A stretch of DNA of 64,000 nt from Bacteroidales bacterium. GTDB lineage: Bacteria; Bacteroidota; Bacteroidia; Bacteroidales; ML635J-15. Position numbers and translations under genes: made by a program. The notes under the pieces are model-generated. The model saw nothing but the letters and a program-made list of their open reading frames with translations. It was not told where the DNA came from and made no database searches. Each line of letters begins with the position of its first letter. Positions within the stretch are counted from its first letter, which is position 1. The DNA lies in contig JAFZWY010000056.1 of assembly GCA_017617125.1 (NCBI GenBank), forward strand, positions 91,339 to 155,338, in the 5' to 3' direction. Positions 34,326-44,625 of the stretch are shown in pieces.

Positions 34326-37300
34326 TCATCGCTTTATTAGTTTTAGGTATTGGACATTACCATCAAGACTGATAATCTTTACAATGTATTCACCATTGCT
34401 GAGAGTTTCAATACCGAATGTGTTGTCGTAAACATCCATTACAATTCTGCCGTTAGTGTCAATTACTGTTGCACGACTGAAATTGTCGCCAGAAATACTA
34501 ACCGAAGATGCCGCAGGGTTAGGGTATAGACAAAAGTCTTCTGAGAAAGATTCGTTCATATCTGGAACCGTCTCTGTTCCTGAACTATTATCGTCGACGG
34601 CTATCAATTTGCCTTTAAATGCTAGTGCATTTGCCGACACACATATTTCTACACTACAAATTATATTGTTTGTACACCCATAAAGCCTGAAACACACCTG
34701 ACCGTTACTATTGAGAAGCTGCTGAAGCTGTGCCCATGTTATGAACATTAATCCACTTATGTTTCCAGTCGCAGAATTGTAGTTAAAGTCTATAATATTG
34801 ACATCGTCGCTGTACAATTGTACATTACTCATACCTGTAGAGGTGGAAAAATAATAATCAAAGTAAGATATTCCATTAGGCGACAATGCATCATTATAAT
34901 CAAAATAGCCAAAAGTAATATTACACTCTTCTGTTATGCAGTTGCTTAGAATATCGGATAAGTCAACATTAAAATGCGAAATGCATGGTCTTCCGTTTTC
35001 ATCGAAAAAGAATTCAAAATACATATCAGAAGGTTCATAGCTAGATAGTCCAATTTCAAAGAGATAAGACGAGGATGTTCCCGGATTTATAGTTTGGGAC
35101 AATGATGGATAATACAAAGTGTTAATCATCGGAGAATATACATTATATAATGTAGCTGCATTTGTACCTGCATTGTATATACTTAATACAAATCTCACCC
35201 GAAGTTCACAGTTTATAACATCACATTCAGGTTCTTTAAGCAGACTAATAATTATGTTGCATGAGTCACACTCTTTTTTTTGAGAGACGACAAGATTGTC
35301 GGATGTAGATTGGCAAACAGTGGGGTAGCTTACGCCAAGGAAATACGTCCCGAAAGAAGGGACATTTAGGTTGGAAATATATCCCGTACCTCCTTGTATG
35401 ATAATGTTGTCTAAATTCCATTTCCACGTATCATAGCTTCCCAATGGACCCAATACAGTTCTTGGCAGATCCTGTTCACAGAACTCAAAACAACCTGTCA
35501 TAAGTTCGTTGAAATCGGGTGGCTTTGGAACATCAATTTCCGCGTTTTCCGAACGACATCCAGTGGTAGGGTCGGTATAATATGCAGTATGGATGCCAGC
35601 GTTGAATGTTTCTGTCGAAGAACCAAATGTGCCAGTACTCCAGTGTAAGTTTTGGCTTGCCGTGCTGATTAGGTTTACAGGCGGAATGTGCAGGCATCTG
35701 TTTGTGCCGAAACCTATTGAAGGAGCTAATGGTGCCGATAGTATGGTAAGTGATTTTGAGTCGGAACTGCTACAACCATCTTTAGTAACAGTTAAAGTTA
35801 CCGTATAGTTGCCAACCGACAGCCCGTTTGAAGTAATGTCATAGGACAAATTGGGAGTTGTAATCGGAAGAGGGCCTATGCCTGTCCACTCATAGGTGTT
35901 GTTGCCAGAATCTCCGATAAGGTTTATCACACCATCGGGACAATAGTTCGCCTCACCAGAAATTTCGGCAATAGGGATAGACTTAAAGCAAATGTTTGCC
36001 CAGTCGCTTTGCGTTGCACAACCGTTATTGTCGGTTACTCGCACATAATATGAACCAGTTTCGTAAAAATCATTGTGATAGACCGACGTCGTTTGATTTG
36101 TCTCGTGCCAGTTGTAGACAGGGTTGGTGGTCGGTGTGCCAAGAGAATGCGCAAAATCTATTGTCCACGGATTGCCATAGCAGACTGCTGGTTGACGAGC
36201 GACAATGTCACCTAATAATGTATTAGGATTAATCATCAATGTTGTTGATGCCTGAGAGGTACAACCTATATTATCATTAGTAGTTAAGTTTATAGTATAT
36301 TGCAAAGCGTTTGTTGAATTGATGATAAAACTTTGTTCGGGGCTCTGTGTCATATTTTCAGCATAGTACGAAGTAGGAAAGTTACTAAATTGCCAACTCC
36401 ACGATACAGCATTTGTGGAATTGTCGGTGAACTGTATTCCTGTTTCGCTGCAATACGGTCCGGATGATACCGTAAAGGCAGCAGAGCCTCTGGCATATGT
36501 TACAGTTTTTGATGTGGAACAAGATCCAGAACCTACACTGCCAGAGTAACTTACTGTCAAGGTAATGGTATGTGTTCCTGATGAGACAACACAGTTGCTT
36601 GGATTACTAACAGGAAGTCCATCCACATACCATGTTTCGGAATTTATTGTAGTTCCAACCATAAAGTCGCTGGTATTTTCCAGTACAAGGCAAATATCAG
36701 TTCCTGAGGCACATAAGTAGTTTATATTCATTCTGGCGATAAGCGGTATGCAGAACTCCAAGTCTCTATAATGAGCACAGTTGTTGTCCATATAATAAGA
36801 AGATACCCTATAGTAGCCTGCATCGGTAAATGTTGCGTCACAAGTGTTATTGTTTGCTCCAGATGTGGTGAATTGTGGTGAAGAAGCGTTCTGATCGAAT
36901 GTCCAAAAAATATTGCCTGAGCTATTATTCACAAATGTACGGCTTGCACAACTGCCAGACATATAAACATCGCCTTCTCTAATAATACATCCAATAGGCT
37001 GTGGACGTGATACCGTTTTAGAGTTAGTACAGCCAGTAGTATTGTCAACTACAGTGCAACTATAGGAGAATGTTGGTCCATTATGCTGAAACTGCTGTAC
37101 TTGCAGTCCATTGCTCCACGAATATGAGTATCCTACTGCATTGGGTTCAAGGATTGTCGCATTAAGTTCATATAATGTATCTTGTGTAATTTCATGGTAA
37201 CTGAGAGAAAATTGTGGAGCTGCAATGACATTTACAGTTTCAATGGTTTCGTATGTATGTGTACATCCGTCAGCAGAAAAACTTAGAGACACAGGTATTG

Positions 37301-39440
37301 TTCCTGAATTGTTGAATGTGTAGTTCCATGTGGCACCCGATGGGAGACCTGTATAAGTGTATGTATGCCCTTCTATTTCGAGCGTCCAAGTACCCTGTAT
37401 CTGCTCGGTATTACCTGCACTTATTGCAATTGTCGAATACTGGCAGATATTTTTTTGCATTGAGATTTCTGGAACAATGTAAGGTTTTATGGTTACTGGT
37501 ACTGTGTCGTATATATGCGAACTGCAAAATGTTCGTTTCAACACAACTTGGAAAGTGCCAGAAGTTCCGTTTGTCTGTATGGTTACCGTATTTGCAAACC
37601 TGTTGCTCACAATACTTGCCTTATTTGTTGGAACCAGACTCCATTCTAATAGCACTCCGTCTTCGGGTGTAACCGACATTGTAAATTCTTCATTTGCACA
37701 TTCATTGTATGTCGGCCATGTTATTGTTTGGGGAACAAATTGTGTCAGTGGGTAGTTATATACTGGCGATGGACAATTAGTCCTTCTGTCGATTTGTTGT
37801 AGGTTTATGCTGCACAATGGACTTTGAAGTACCACATTGTATTCGTTTCCATCGAACTGCGAAGGCTGTCCACAACTAGCACTCCAGTGTAGATAGTATT
37901 GAGGTAAATCTGGAATTGCATTGAAAGTATAGCCGTTGCCAATACATACGCGATTAATCCAGTCGGAAACGTCTGGATCTGGTGTCGACGGACTTTCGTT
38001 TATTTTTATCGAGGAGTATGCTGATAAATTGCAAAAATTTGAATTCGATGCTTCAATTATATAGGAACCCGCAGTACTAAAAGTATAACTTATGCTACTT
38101 GCAGTCTGCGTATAAATTGCTGTTCCATTGCTGTATATAGTCCAGTCGCAAATTACGTTGGAGTTTTCAGTTGAGAATGTAACCATATCGTTTTCACATG
38201 CCTCATTTGGAGAAACTATTACAAGCGGCTTTTTCACAATAACGGTTTTTGTTTGCGCCGCGCCTCCGCACTCAAGAAAAGCACAATTATAGTTGCAATT
38301 AATGGTGTATGTGCCTTGAGATTGGAAATTCAGCAAAAATTTATGAGGATGTCCCGAAAACAATTGTTCCACACCGCTTGTTGGTGTAATACTCCAAGTA
38401 TATGCAGTAGAAGCCCACTGCGGAAGTTCGAAATATACAATGTCGTCAACACAAACAATATCGGGGCCTTGTATTTCTGCATTGTCAGATATTACTGGTA
38501 TGGGCAGATATGTAAGGTATGGGCATGCCTGCTGTTCGCATGCTGGACCGTTAAGCGCAATGTAACCATAACCGTTATCAATGTCGTCCCACATTACGGT
38601 AAGCGAATTTGTCCCTTGACCGTCTTGGATGTGTCCGCCTTCTACGTGCCAGAAATAGTTATTACATATATTTATGGCATTATATGTTGCTGATGTGTTT
38701 TCGCAAGCCGTTCCGAAACAATCGACTCTGAGTATCGGGTATCTTGAAATGTTTACCACGTACATTGTTGAATCTTCGCAGCCACACTCGTTCACAACCT
38801 TGTGAACTATGGTTGCTGAACTTCCATAGGTGTTGTAGTCGGCTATAAATGTGTAGTTTTGGGAAGATGCCCTTTCGCTTCCAACGCTCCAATAGTAACC
38901 AACAATCGGCGAATCCGATGAAGAAGTTGAGTTGTCGTAGAATTGGATTTCCTGACCATCGCATACATCGATGTACTGGATGCCCGATGGCGTGTAGCCA
39001 GTTTCGGTAGGATTTGAGGCAATTCCAGCAACAGGCCTTTCTATGAGGACAACGCAGAGCTGTTTTTCGCAGAACTCGTCGTTAGGTCCAGAAACCGAAA
39101 GGATGAGCATTCCGATTCCAGCATTTTCGGACCAGTTGACCGTGATGGTATGGTCGTTGGTGTTTACTGTGTATGAATTTGCACCAGATACAGCCCAGTC
39201 GTAGGTTGACCCAGATGGAAGTCCGACAATGCTATAGATTACTTGTGAACCGCGACAAGCGACTAGGCACTGGTGATCATCGTAGCTCGGCTGAGGACTG
39301 GTGTTTGGTTTGTAACTAGTGATGATACATTCGGAGTCGAAACCGCTCCTGATGTAAAAATTACAGAAATCGCTGCTTTGAGCGAGAATACAACTAACAA
39401 TCGCGAGTTGTAATAACATTATAATTAATAACCGTTTCAT
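34326..39440 (-). CDS. Giant T9SS cargo with PKD/Ig-like domains
   Basis: 1704 residues. A signal peptide (1-20, ending SCILAQ) is followed by many PKD-like units, seen as repeated phrases such as GSTYDWAVSGANSYTV, TAYTWSITPTSG, NYFWHVEGG and AVSWSWQFSNFP, each pairing a question of meaning with a WxW/YxWS strand. Numerous cysteines are spaced in pairs. The sorting domain (about 1630-1704) has CLYPNPAASSVSISGDN and GEYIVKIISLDG. It is probably a long surface stalk or adhesin; no catalytic domain is visible. The gene is low in G+C compared with the housekeeping genes. Confidence 0.85.
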   Translation of the reverse strand: MKRLLIIMLLQLAIVSCILAQSSDFCNFYIRSGFDSECIITSYKPNTSPQPSYDDHQCLVACRGSQVIYSIVGLPSGSTYDWAVSGANSYTVNTNDHTITVNWSENAGIGMLILSVSGPNDEFCEKQLCVVLIERPVAGIASNPTETGYTPSGIQYIDVCDGQEIQFYDNSTSSSDSPIVGYYWSVGSERASSQNYTFIADYNTYGSSATIVHKVVNECGCEDSTMYVVNISRYPILRVDCFGTACENTSATYNAINICNNYFWHVEGGHIQDGQGTNSLTVMWDDIDNGYGYIALNGPACEQQACPYLTYLPIPVISDNAEIQGPDIVCVDDIVYFELPQWASTAYTWSITPTSGVEQLFSGHPHKFLLNFQSQGTYTINCNYNCAFLECGGAAQTKTVIVKKPLVIVSPNEACENDMVTFSTENSNVICDWTIYSNGTAIYTQTASSISYTFSTAGSYIIEASNSNFCNLSAYSSIKINESPSTPDPDVSDWINRVCIGNGYTFNAIPDLPQYYLHWSASCGQPSQFDGNEYNVVLQSPLCSINLQQIDRRTNCPSPVYNYPLTQFVPQTITWPTYNECANEEFTMSVTPEDGVLLEWSLVPTNKASIVSNRFANTVTIQTNGTSGTFQVVLKRTFCSSHIYDTVPVTIKPYIVPEISMQKNICQYSTIAISAGNTEQIQGTWTLEIEGHTYTYTGLPSGATWNYTFNNSGTIPVSLSFSADGCTHTYETIETVNVIAAPQFSLSYHEITQDTLYELNATILEPNAVGYSYSWSNGLQVQQFQHNGPTFSYSCTVVDNTTGCTNSKTVSRPQPIGCIIREGDVYMSGSCASRTFVNNSSGNIFWTFDQNASSPQFTTSGANNNTCDATFTDAGYYRVSSYYMDNNCAHYRDLEFCIPLIARMNINYLCASGTDICLVLENTSDFMVGTTINSETWYVDGLPVSNPSNCVVSSGTHTITLTVSYSGSVGSGSCSTSKTVTYARGSAAFTVSSGPYCSETGIQFTDNSTNAVSWSWQFSNFPTSYYAENMTQSPEQSFIINSTNALQYTINLTTNDNIGCTSQASTTLMINPNTLLGDIVARQPAVCYGNPWTIDFAHSLGTPTTNPVYNWHETNQTTSVYHNDFYETGSYYVRVTDNNGCATQSDWANICFKSIPIAEISGEANYCPDGVINLIGDSGNNTYEWTGIGPLPITTPNLSYDITSNGLSVGNYTVTLTVTKDGCSSSDSKSLTILSAPLAPSIGFGTNRCLHIPPVNLISTASQNLHWSTGTFGSSTETFNAGIHTAYYTDPTTGCRSENAEIDVPKPPDFNELMTGCFEFCEQDLPRTVLGPLGSYDTWKWNLDNIIIQGGTGYISNLNVPSFGTYFLGVSYPTVCQSTSDNLVVSQKKECDSCNIIISLLKEPECDVINCELRVRFVLSIYNAGTNAATLYNVYSPMINTLYYPSLSQTINPGTSSSYLFEIGLSSYEPSDMYFEFFFDENGRPCISHFNVDLSDILSNCITEECNITFGYFDYNDALSPNGISYFDYYFSTSTGMSNVQLYSDDVNIIDFNYNSATGNISGLMFITWAQLQQLLNSNGQVCFRLYGCTNNIICSVEICVSANALAFKGKLIAVDDNSSGTETVPDMNESFSEDFCLYPNPAASSVSISGDNFSRATVIDTNGRIVMDVYDNTFGIETLSNGEYIVKIISLDGNVQYLKLIKR

Positions 39441-39779
39441 AATAAAGATTTTTTATATTTATATTATCACATCGCAACAAAGATATAATTTATATTGAGA
39501 ATTAAAATAGTTCAGGAACTAATATTAGACAAAAAAAACTGTTTGATATATTATAATGCAATATAATGTTACAAAAATGATATCTGTGATGTTTATTAAT
39601 GCGAGATTCATGCATTAAGGTAATAAAATTGAGTATTAATGTGGCATTTATATGGGCGAAAGTAATAGAAGGATGGGGGAATGTGGTTGAGAACAACAAA
39701 AAGAAGTAGAATATTTGTTCAGCACTTGCTATTGCTTAGGGGCCGGCTTGGGGGGCGACTAATTATCAATTGTTAATTG
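39441..39779. other. AT-rich intergenic stretch
   Basis: 339 nt without a gene. It holds the promoter of the 34326-39440 gene at its left end and, at the right end, AATTATCAATTGTTAATTGT (39761-39780), a low-complexity word also found at 56880-56925. Nothing else is recognisable. Confidence 0.6.
39478..39485 (-). promoter_or_regulatory. Promoter -7 box of the 34326-39440 gene
   Basis: TATCTTTG on the minus strand, 37 nt before the ATG. TTTA sits near the -33 position. Confidence 0.45.
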
Positions 39780-40496
39780 TCATTTACACATTGTCATTTG
39801 ATTCACAATCGATACAATATCGCAAGCCACCAGCGCCGCAGTTTCGGTACGCAGACGGCTGTTGCCCAAAGTCACTGGCGTATATTTCTGCAGGGCGGCC
39901 TCAATTTCGTCATGTGAAAAATCGCCTTCGGGACCAATAAGCACAGTCACCGATGTTTTCGGCTTCACGACATCCGCAAGATATATGCGCTTGCCATCGT
40001 CCTCGCAATGGGCGACAAATTTCTGCTCCGAGCAGTCGTTTTTGACAAAATCGGAAAACTTCACAGCCTCGTTAACTATCGGATGATAAGCCTTGTACGA
40101 CTGCTTCATGGCAGCCTCCACTATGCGGTTCATGCGATCGGTCTTTATAACCTTGCGTTCCGAATTGTGGCAGATTATAGGCGTGATTTCCGAAATTCCT
40201 ATCTCTGTGGCTTTTTCTAGAAACCATTCCATGCGGTCCATATTTTTAGTCGGTGCAATGGCAATATGCAGACGATACGGTAGTTTGTTGTATTCGGCTA
40301 TTGTTTCCACAACTTGTACAGTAGTGCGCTTATGGTCAATGGTTTCAATCTGCGAACGGTGCAAATTTCCTTGTCCGTCGGCAATGAAGATTTCGTCGCC
40401 AGGCTTTAGCCTGAGCACACGCGCACAATGGTTCGATTCCTCCTCGCTGAGAGTGTGAAACTGACCTGATATTGTATTGTCGTAAAAGAATCTCAT
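39780..40496 (-). CDS. rsmE: 16S rRNA (uracil1498-N3)-methyltransferase RsmE
   Basis: 238 residues. A PUA-like N-terminal part (EEESNHCARVLRLKPGDEIF) precedes the SPOUT knot domain. The motifs are KNMDRMEWFLEKATEIGI, RIVEAAMKQSYKA, VLIGPEGDFSHDEIEAA and LGNSRLRTETAAL. It methylates U1498 of 16S rRNA. Its ATG shares one base with the lolD stop (TGATG), so the two are coupled. Confidence 0.96.
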   Translation of the reverse strand: MRFFYDNTISGQFHTLSEEESNHCARVLRLKPGDEIFIADGQGNLHRSQIETIDHKRTTVQVVETIAEYNKLPYRLHIAIAPTKNMDRMEWFLEKATEIGISEITPIICHNSERKVIKTDRMNRIVEAAMKQSYKAYHPIVNEAVKFSDFVKNDCSEQKFVAHCEDDGKRIYLADVVKPKTSVTVLIGPEGDFSHDEIEAALQKYTPVTLGNSRLRTETAALVACDIVSIVNQMTMCK

Positions 40497-41146
40497 CAGC
40501 GTATCTCCCCGTCCGAAATGGTGAACATGCGGTCGGTAAGACGGGCATGCTCCTCGTTGTGCGTTACTATGACAAATGTCTGCTTGAAATTCTCGCGAAG
40601 GTCGAAAATAATCTTGTACAAGTCGCGGGCATTCTGCGAGTCGAGGTTACCCGAAGGCTCGTCGGCAAGCACCACCGATGGATTGTTTATCAATGCCCGG
40701 GCAATGGCCACACGCTGTTTTTCGCCTCCTGATAGTTCCGAAGGCTTGTGTTCGCTGCGTTCGCGAACGTTAAGTGCCTCGAGCAGTTCGAGTGCACGCG
40801 CACGAGTTTCCTTCTTGCCCTTGCCACCTATGAATGCAGGTATGCACACATTTTCCAATGCGGTAAATTCGGGCAGAAGCTGGTGAAACTGGAACACAAA
40901 TCCAATGTGCGAATTGCGGAACGCCGAAAGTTTCTTTTCGCCGAGCGCGAAGGTGTCGATGCCGTCGATTAGCACCTTCCCCGAATCGGGCTTCAGCAGC
41001 GTGCCGACAATCTGCAGCAAGGTGGTCTTTCCTGCCCCGCTGGCACCTAGTATCGACACAATCTCCGACTTTCCGATGTGCAGGTCGATGCCCTTCAGCA
41101 CACGTAGCGAGCCGTACGATTTGGTTATGTTTTGTACTTCAATCAT
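40496..41146 (-). CDS. lolD: ABC transporter ATP-binding protein, LolD-type
   Basis: 216 residues. Walker A is GASGAGKTT (34-42). The Q-loop region is [18 protein letters not shown], the signature [15 protein letters not shown], Walker [13 protein letters not shown] and the H-loop IVTHNEEHA. The [16 protein letters not shown] stretch and overall length fit LolD, the ATPase for lipoprotein release from the inner membrane, but MacB-type ATPases look alike. No permease gene is adjacent; LolCE-type partners must be elsewhere. It is cotranscribed with rsmE. Confidence 0.85.
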   Translation of the reverse strand: MIEVQNITKSYGSLRVLKGIDLHIGKSEIVSILGASGAGKTTLLQIVGTLLKPDSGKVLIDGIDTFALGEKKLSAFRNSHIGFVFQFHQLLPEFTALENVCIPAFIGGKGKKETRARALELLEALNVRERSEHKPSELSGGEKQRVAIARALINNPSVVLADEPSGNLDSQNARDLYKIIFDLRENFKQTFVIVTHNEEHARLTDRMFTISDGEIR

Positions 41147-41172
41147 CAGTGCAAAATTTTGCCGTAAAATTA

Positions 41173-41180
41173 CAAAAATA
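41173..41180 (-). promoter_or_regulatory. Promoter -7 box of lolD-rsmE
   Basis: TATTTTTG on the minus strand, 26 nt before the lolD ATG, in the 166-nt divergent region shared with bamD. Confidence 0.4.
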
Positions 41181-41300
41181 TTTACGATTCTAGATTGACG
41201 ATTTTAGATTGTCTGCCTCTTGCAATAAATCACAATATTCTCCGTTATCGTACAAAGATTTTTTATTAAAAAATTAAGTATTTTGAATTTGTAAATTGTA

Positions 41301-41308
41301 TATCTTTG
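41301..41308 (+). promoter_or_regulatory. Promoter -7 box of the bamD operon, almost touching the start codon
   Basis: TATCTTTG followed by CAAG and then the ATG (TATCTTTGCAAGATG). A TTTG at 41282-41285 lies 15 nt upstream, shorter than usual. The transcript would be nearly leaderless. Confidence 0.5.
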
Positions 41309-41312
41309 CAAG

Positions 41313-42134
41313 ATGTTTAATTGGAAAGGTGCATATTATCTTTTTGTAGGCTTAATTGCTTTATTTTCAGTATCTTGTGGTGAATATTCCAAGATAATGA
41401 AAAGCCCCGACAGCGATCTGAAATACCGCAAGGTTTTCGAATATTACGAAGACGAGGACTACTACAAGGCTCTCGGACTCATCGAAGACATTAAAGCCGT
41501 GTACAAGGGAACCGACAAATACGAGACCCTCTGCTTCTACAACGCATACTGCAACTACCAGCAGAAGGAATACTCGCTCGCCGGCTATCTGTTCAAGGAA
41601 TATGCACGCCTCTACTCCAACACCGAACGCACCGAGGAGGCCGAATACATGGCGGCATACTGCCACTACCTGATTTCGCCAAACACATCGCTCGAACAGA
41701 CCTACACCGAGATTGCACTCAAGGACATGCAAGGTTTTATCGAGAAGTATCCCGAGTCGAAATACATGGAGCAGGCCCAAAAGTGCATCGACGAACTAAA
41801 CTTCAAGCTCGAGACCAAGGCTTACAACAACGCCATGCTCTACTACAAGATCAGCGACTATAAGGCCGCACTTGTAGCATTTAAGAACGTGTTGTACGAC
41901 TATCCAACAACATCGTACCGCGAAGAGATTATGTTCACCATGGTGAAGGCTTCGTACACCCTGGCAACCAAAAGCGTCGAAAGCAAAAAGCTCGAACGCC
42001 ACAAGAACACCGTACAAGCCTACTACGCATTCCTGGACAAGTTCCCGAACTCGAAGAAACTTAAAGAAGCAGAAAGATATTTTACAAATTCACATAATTA
42101 TATAGAAAGTAAAAATGGATTACAAAAAGACTAA
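41313..42134 (+). CDS. bamD: Outer-membrane assembly lipoprotein BamD
   Basis: 273 residues. A signal sequence with lipobox FSVSC (lipidated Cys22) is followed by five TPR-like helical pairs: FEYYEDEDYYKALGLIEDI, YSLAGYLFKEYARLYSNTE, DMQGFIEKYPESKYMEQA, DYKAALVAFKNVLYDYPTTS and YYAFLDKFPNSKKLKEAERY. BamD works with BamA to insert outer-membrane barrels. It is the first gene of the operon bamD-rpoZ-coaBC-porD-recN and overlaps the next gene by 20 nt. Confidence 0.94.
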   Translation: MFNWKGAYYLFVGLIALFSVSCGEYSKIMKSPDSDLKYRKVFEYYEDEDYYKALGLIEDIKAVYKGTDKYETLCFYNAYCNYQQKEYSLAGYLFKEYARLYSNTERTEEAEYMAAYCHYLISPNTSLEQTYTEIALKDMQGFIEKYPESKYMEQAQKCIDELNFKLETKAYNNAMLYYKISDYKAALVAFKNVLYDYPTTSYREEIMFTMVKASYTLATKSVESKKLERHKNTVQAYYAFLDKFPNSKKLKEAERYFTNSHNYIESKNGLQKD

Positions 42135-42513
42135 AGCACCAACAACTTGCATTACACGCGACGTGGTTGAAATGGCCGACAAGACCGGAAACGTTTACGA
42201 ATCAGTAGTCATCTGCTCTAAGATGGCCGACCAGGTTAATGCCGACATCAGAAAGGAACTCTACAAGAAACTTGAAGAATTCGCAACCTTGAACGACAAT
42301 CTGGAAGAAATTCACGAGAACCGCGAACAAATTGAGGTGTCGAAGTATTACGAAAAACTTCCGAAGCCGACAAACATCGCCATCGAAGAATTCATGGACG
42401 ACAACGTTTACTACACCAACCAGGACATCAACATCAAGAAGGTTGAGGCCGAAGAAGAAGCAGCTCCGGTTGCTGTTGCTGTAGAAGAACCGCAGGAAGA
42501 AACACAAGAATAA
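42115..42513 (+). CDS. rpoZ: RNA polymerase omega subunit (RpoZ/RpoK-like)
   Basis: 132 residues. The core NVYESVVICSKMADQVNADIRKEL fits the omega/Rpb6 fold. A Bacteroidetes-type C-terminal extension follows (FMDDNVYYTNQDI and an acidic tail AEEEAAPVAVAVEEPQEE). Omega binds the beta' subunit and helps assemble the polymerase. The start overlaps bamD by 20 nt; coaBC follows after 4 nt. The position between bamD and coaBC supports the call as much as the sequence does. Confidence 0.85.
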   Translation: MDYKKTKAPTTCITRDVVEMADKTGNVYESVVICSKMADQVNADIRKELYKKLEEFATLNDNLEEIHENREQIEVSKYYEKLPKPTNIAIEEFMDDNVYYTNQDINIKKVEAEEEAAPVAVAVEEPQEETQE

Positions 42514-42517
42514 ACCT

Positions 42518-43717
42518 ATGCTAAGCGAAAAACACATATTGCTCGGCGTTACAGGAAGTATCGCTGCCTACAAGGCTGCGAACATCATCCGCCTGCTCGC
42601 AACGCAGGGCGCCGAAGTCAAGATTGTGATGACTCCGCTGGCAAAACAGTTTATTACTCCGCTGACTCTTGCAACTCTTGCCAAGAATCCTATCTACGTC
42701 GATTTCTTCAATCCCGAAAACGGCGAGTGGAATTCGCACGTGAGCCTTGGAATGTGGGCCGATGCCTACCTCATCGCTCCCGCAACAGCCAACACTATCG
42801 GAAAGATGGCAAACGGAATAGCCGACAACCTGCTGCTCACATCATACCTTTCGGCAAAATGCCCAGTCTTCGTTGCTCCGGCAATGGACCTTGACATGTA
42901 TGCCCACCCAGCTGTGCAGAAAAACATAGAGACGCTGAAGTCATTCGGTGTGCATTTTATCGATGCCGAGGACGGAGAACTGGCAAGCGGACTTGTCGGG
43001 AAAGGTCGTCTGGCAGCACCTGAACGCATTGTTGAAAGCCTCGATGCATTCTTCAACGGACAAATGTCGCTGGCAGGAAAAAAGGTAATGGTGACCGCCG
43101 GTCCTACCTACGAAAAAATTGATGCCGTACGCTTTATCGGCAACTACTCGTCGGGAAAGATGGGCTACGCCATAGCCGAGGAATGTGCCGCACGCGGCGC
43201 AGAGGTAGTACTGGTGTCGGGACCGACATCTCTTACCACCAACAACGCCAACATAAAGTTGGTTAAGGTTAACTCAGCACGTGAAATGTACGAGGCTTGC
43301 AACAGCGAATTTCCGCAATGCAACGCCGCCGTGCTTTCGGCTGCCGTGGCCGATTTTACACCGCAGAACGTTTCGGACACCAAAATCAAGCGCAAGGACA
43401 ACAACCTTGAAATCACACTCAAGCCTACCGACGACATCGCAGCAAGCCTCGGCAAGCAAAAGGGCGACCGCGTTTTGGTTGGGTTCGCACTCGAGAAGGA
43501 AAACGAACTCGAAAACGCCATCGGCAAACTCGAACGCAAGAACTTCGACTTCATAGTCCTCAACTCGATGAACGATAAGGGCGCAGGATTCAACCACGAC
43601 ACCAACAAGATTACAATAATAAACAGGAATAAGGAAGTGAAAAACTTTGAACTGAAACCAAAGGTTTTGGTTGCAAAGGATATTGTAAACGAGATTGAAA
43701 ACCTATTAAACTCTTAA
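42518..43717 (+). CDS. coaBC: Phosphopantothenoylcysteine decarboxylase / synthetase
   Basis: 399 residues, bifunctional. The N-terminal CoaC flavoprotein half has ILLGVTGSIAAYKAANIIR, the active His in WNSHVSLGMWADAYLIAPAT, ANTIGKMANGIADNLL and APAMDLDMY. The CoaB half begins KKVMVTAGPTYEKIDAVRFI, with NYSSGKMGYAIAEECAARGA and AVLSAAVADFTP. It carries out two successive steps from phosphopantothenate to phosphopantetheine in coenzyme A synthesis. It sits in the conserved bamD operon, 2 nt before the PorD-type gene. Confidence 0.97.
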   Translation: MLSEKHILLGVTGSIAAYKAANIIRLLATQGAEVKIVMTPLAKQFITPLTLATLAKNPIYVDFFNPENGEWNSHVSLGMWADAYLIAPATANTIGKMANGIADNLLLTSYLSAKCPVFVAPAMDLDMYAHPAVQKNIETLKSFGVHFIDAEDGELASGLVGKGRLAAPERIVESLDAFFNGQMSLAGKKVMVTAGPTYEKIDAVRFIGNYSSGKMGYAIAEECAARGAEVVLVSGPTSLTTNNANIKLVKVNSAREMYEACNSEFPQCNAAVLSAAVADFTPQNVSDTKIKRKDNNLEITLKPTDDIAASLGKQKGDRVLVGFALEKENELENAIGKLERKNFDFIVLNSMNDKGAGFNHDTNKITIINRNKEVKNFELKPKVLVAKDIVNEIENLLNS

Positions 43718-43719
43718 TT

Positions 43720-44625
43720 ATGAAAAAATTACTTCCGATAATCCTTGTATTGCTGCTGAGTTGCACGGCTATGGCTCAGGAATTTGAATGCCAGATTCAG
43801 ATTTCGCATTCCCAGCTTCAGGGAACCAACTACGAGAAGATTTTCCAGAGCATGCGCAAGGACTTGTACGAGTTCATCAACAATACCAAATGGACCAACA
43901 ACGTATTCTCGAAAAACGAGCGCATAGAGTGCAACATTTCCATCACCGTTGAAAAGGAAGTCGCTTCCGACGAGTATTCCGGCAAGATACAGGTAACATC
44001 GTCGCGACCAGTTTACGGCACTTCGTACATGTCGCCGCTTTTCAACTACCTCGACGACAAGTTCCAGTTCAAATACGTCGAAATGGAACCAATAGAGTTT
44101 AACCCGAACATTTTCTCGAGCAACCTCTCGGCGGTAATTGCATACTACTGCTATATAATGCTCGGCCTCGACTACGACAGTTTCGGTTCGCAGGCTGGCA
44201 CACAATACTACCAACTGGCAGAAAAGATTGTGCAGAACGCACAAAGTGCCGTTGAACCAGGCTGGAAACAGTACGAAAGCACCAAGAACCGTTACTGGCT
44301 CACCGAAAATCTTCTCAACGACCAATATTCGGGCTTCCGCGACTTTATGTACACCTACCACCGCCAAGGTCTCGACCGTCTTGCCGACAAGCCCAGCGAT
44401 GCACGCGCTTCGGTCGAAGAATCGCTCGAAAGCCTTAGGTCGATGCACCGCCGCCGCCCAGGTTCGTTCCTGATGTCGATTGTTAGCACCGTCAAGGGCG
44501 ACGAAATCATAAATATTTTCTCCGACGGCTTCTCCGATGAGAAGGCGCGCGTTGCAAACCTCATGAAGGAAATCGACGCTGCAAACTCAAGCAAGTACGA
44601 CAAAATAACACGTTCGGACGAATGA
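43720..44625 (+). CDS. porD: PorD/DUF4835-family protein, T9SS-linked
   Basis: 301 residues. The signal peptide is 1-19 (ending TAMAQ), then EFECQIQISHSQLQGTNYEK. Conserved stretches are FINNTKWTNNVFSKNERIEC, IQVTSSRPVYGTSYMSPLFN, AYYCYIMLGLDYDSFG and HRQGLDRLADKP. This is the DUF4835 family, annotated as type IX secretion protein PorD and constantly found between coaBC and recN. It is periplasmic by prediction, with its exact role undefined. Its TGA overlaps the recN ATG (ATGA). Confidence 0.85.
   Translation: MKKLLPIILVLLLSCTAMAQEFECQIQISHSQLQGTNYEKIFQSMRKDLYEFINNTKWTNNVFSKNERIECNISITVEKEVASDEYSGKIQVTSSRPVYGTSYMSPLFNYLDDKFQFKYVEMEPIEFNPNIFSSNLSAVIAYYCYIMLGLDYDSFGSQAGTQYYQLAEKIVQNAQSAVEPGWKQYESTKNRYWLTENLLNDQYSGFRDFMYTYHRQGLDRLADKPSDARASVEESLESLRSMHRRRPGSFLMSIVSTVKGDEIINIFSDGFSDEKARVANLMKEIDAANSSKYDKITRSDE

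Noticed and set aside
34158..34340. Open frame on the plus strand with RPFDYAQGASLEAVQG
   Set aside because: It translates an intergenic repeat word (TTCGACTACGCTCA type), a known source of false small proteins.
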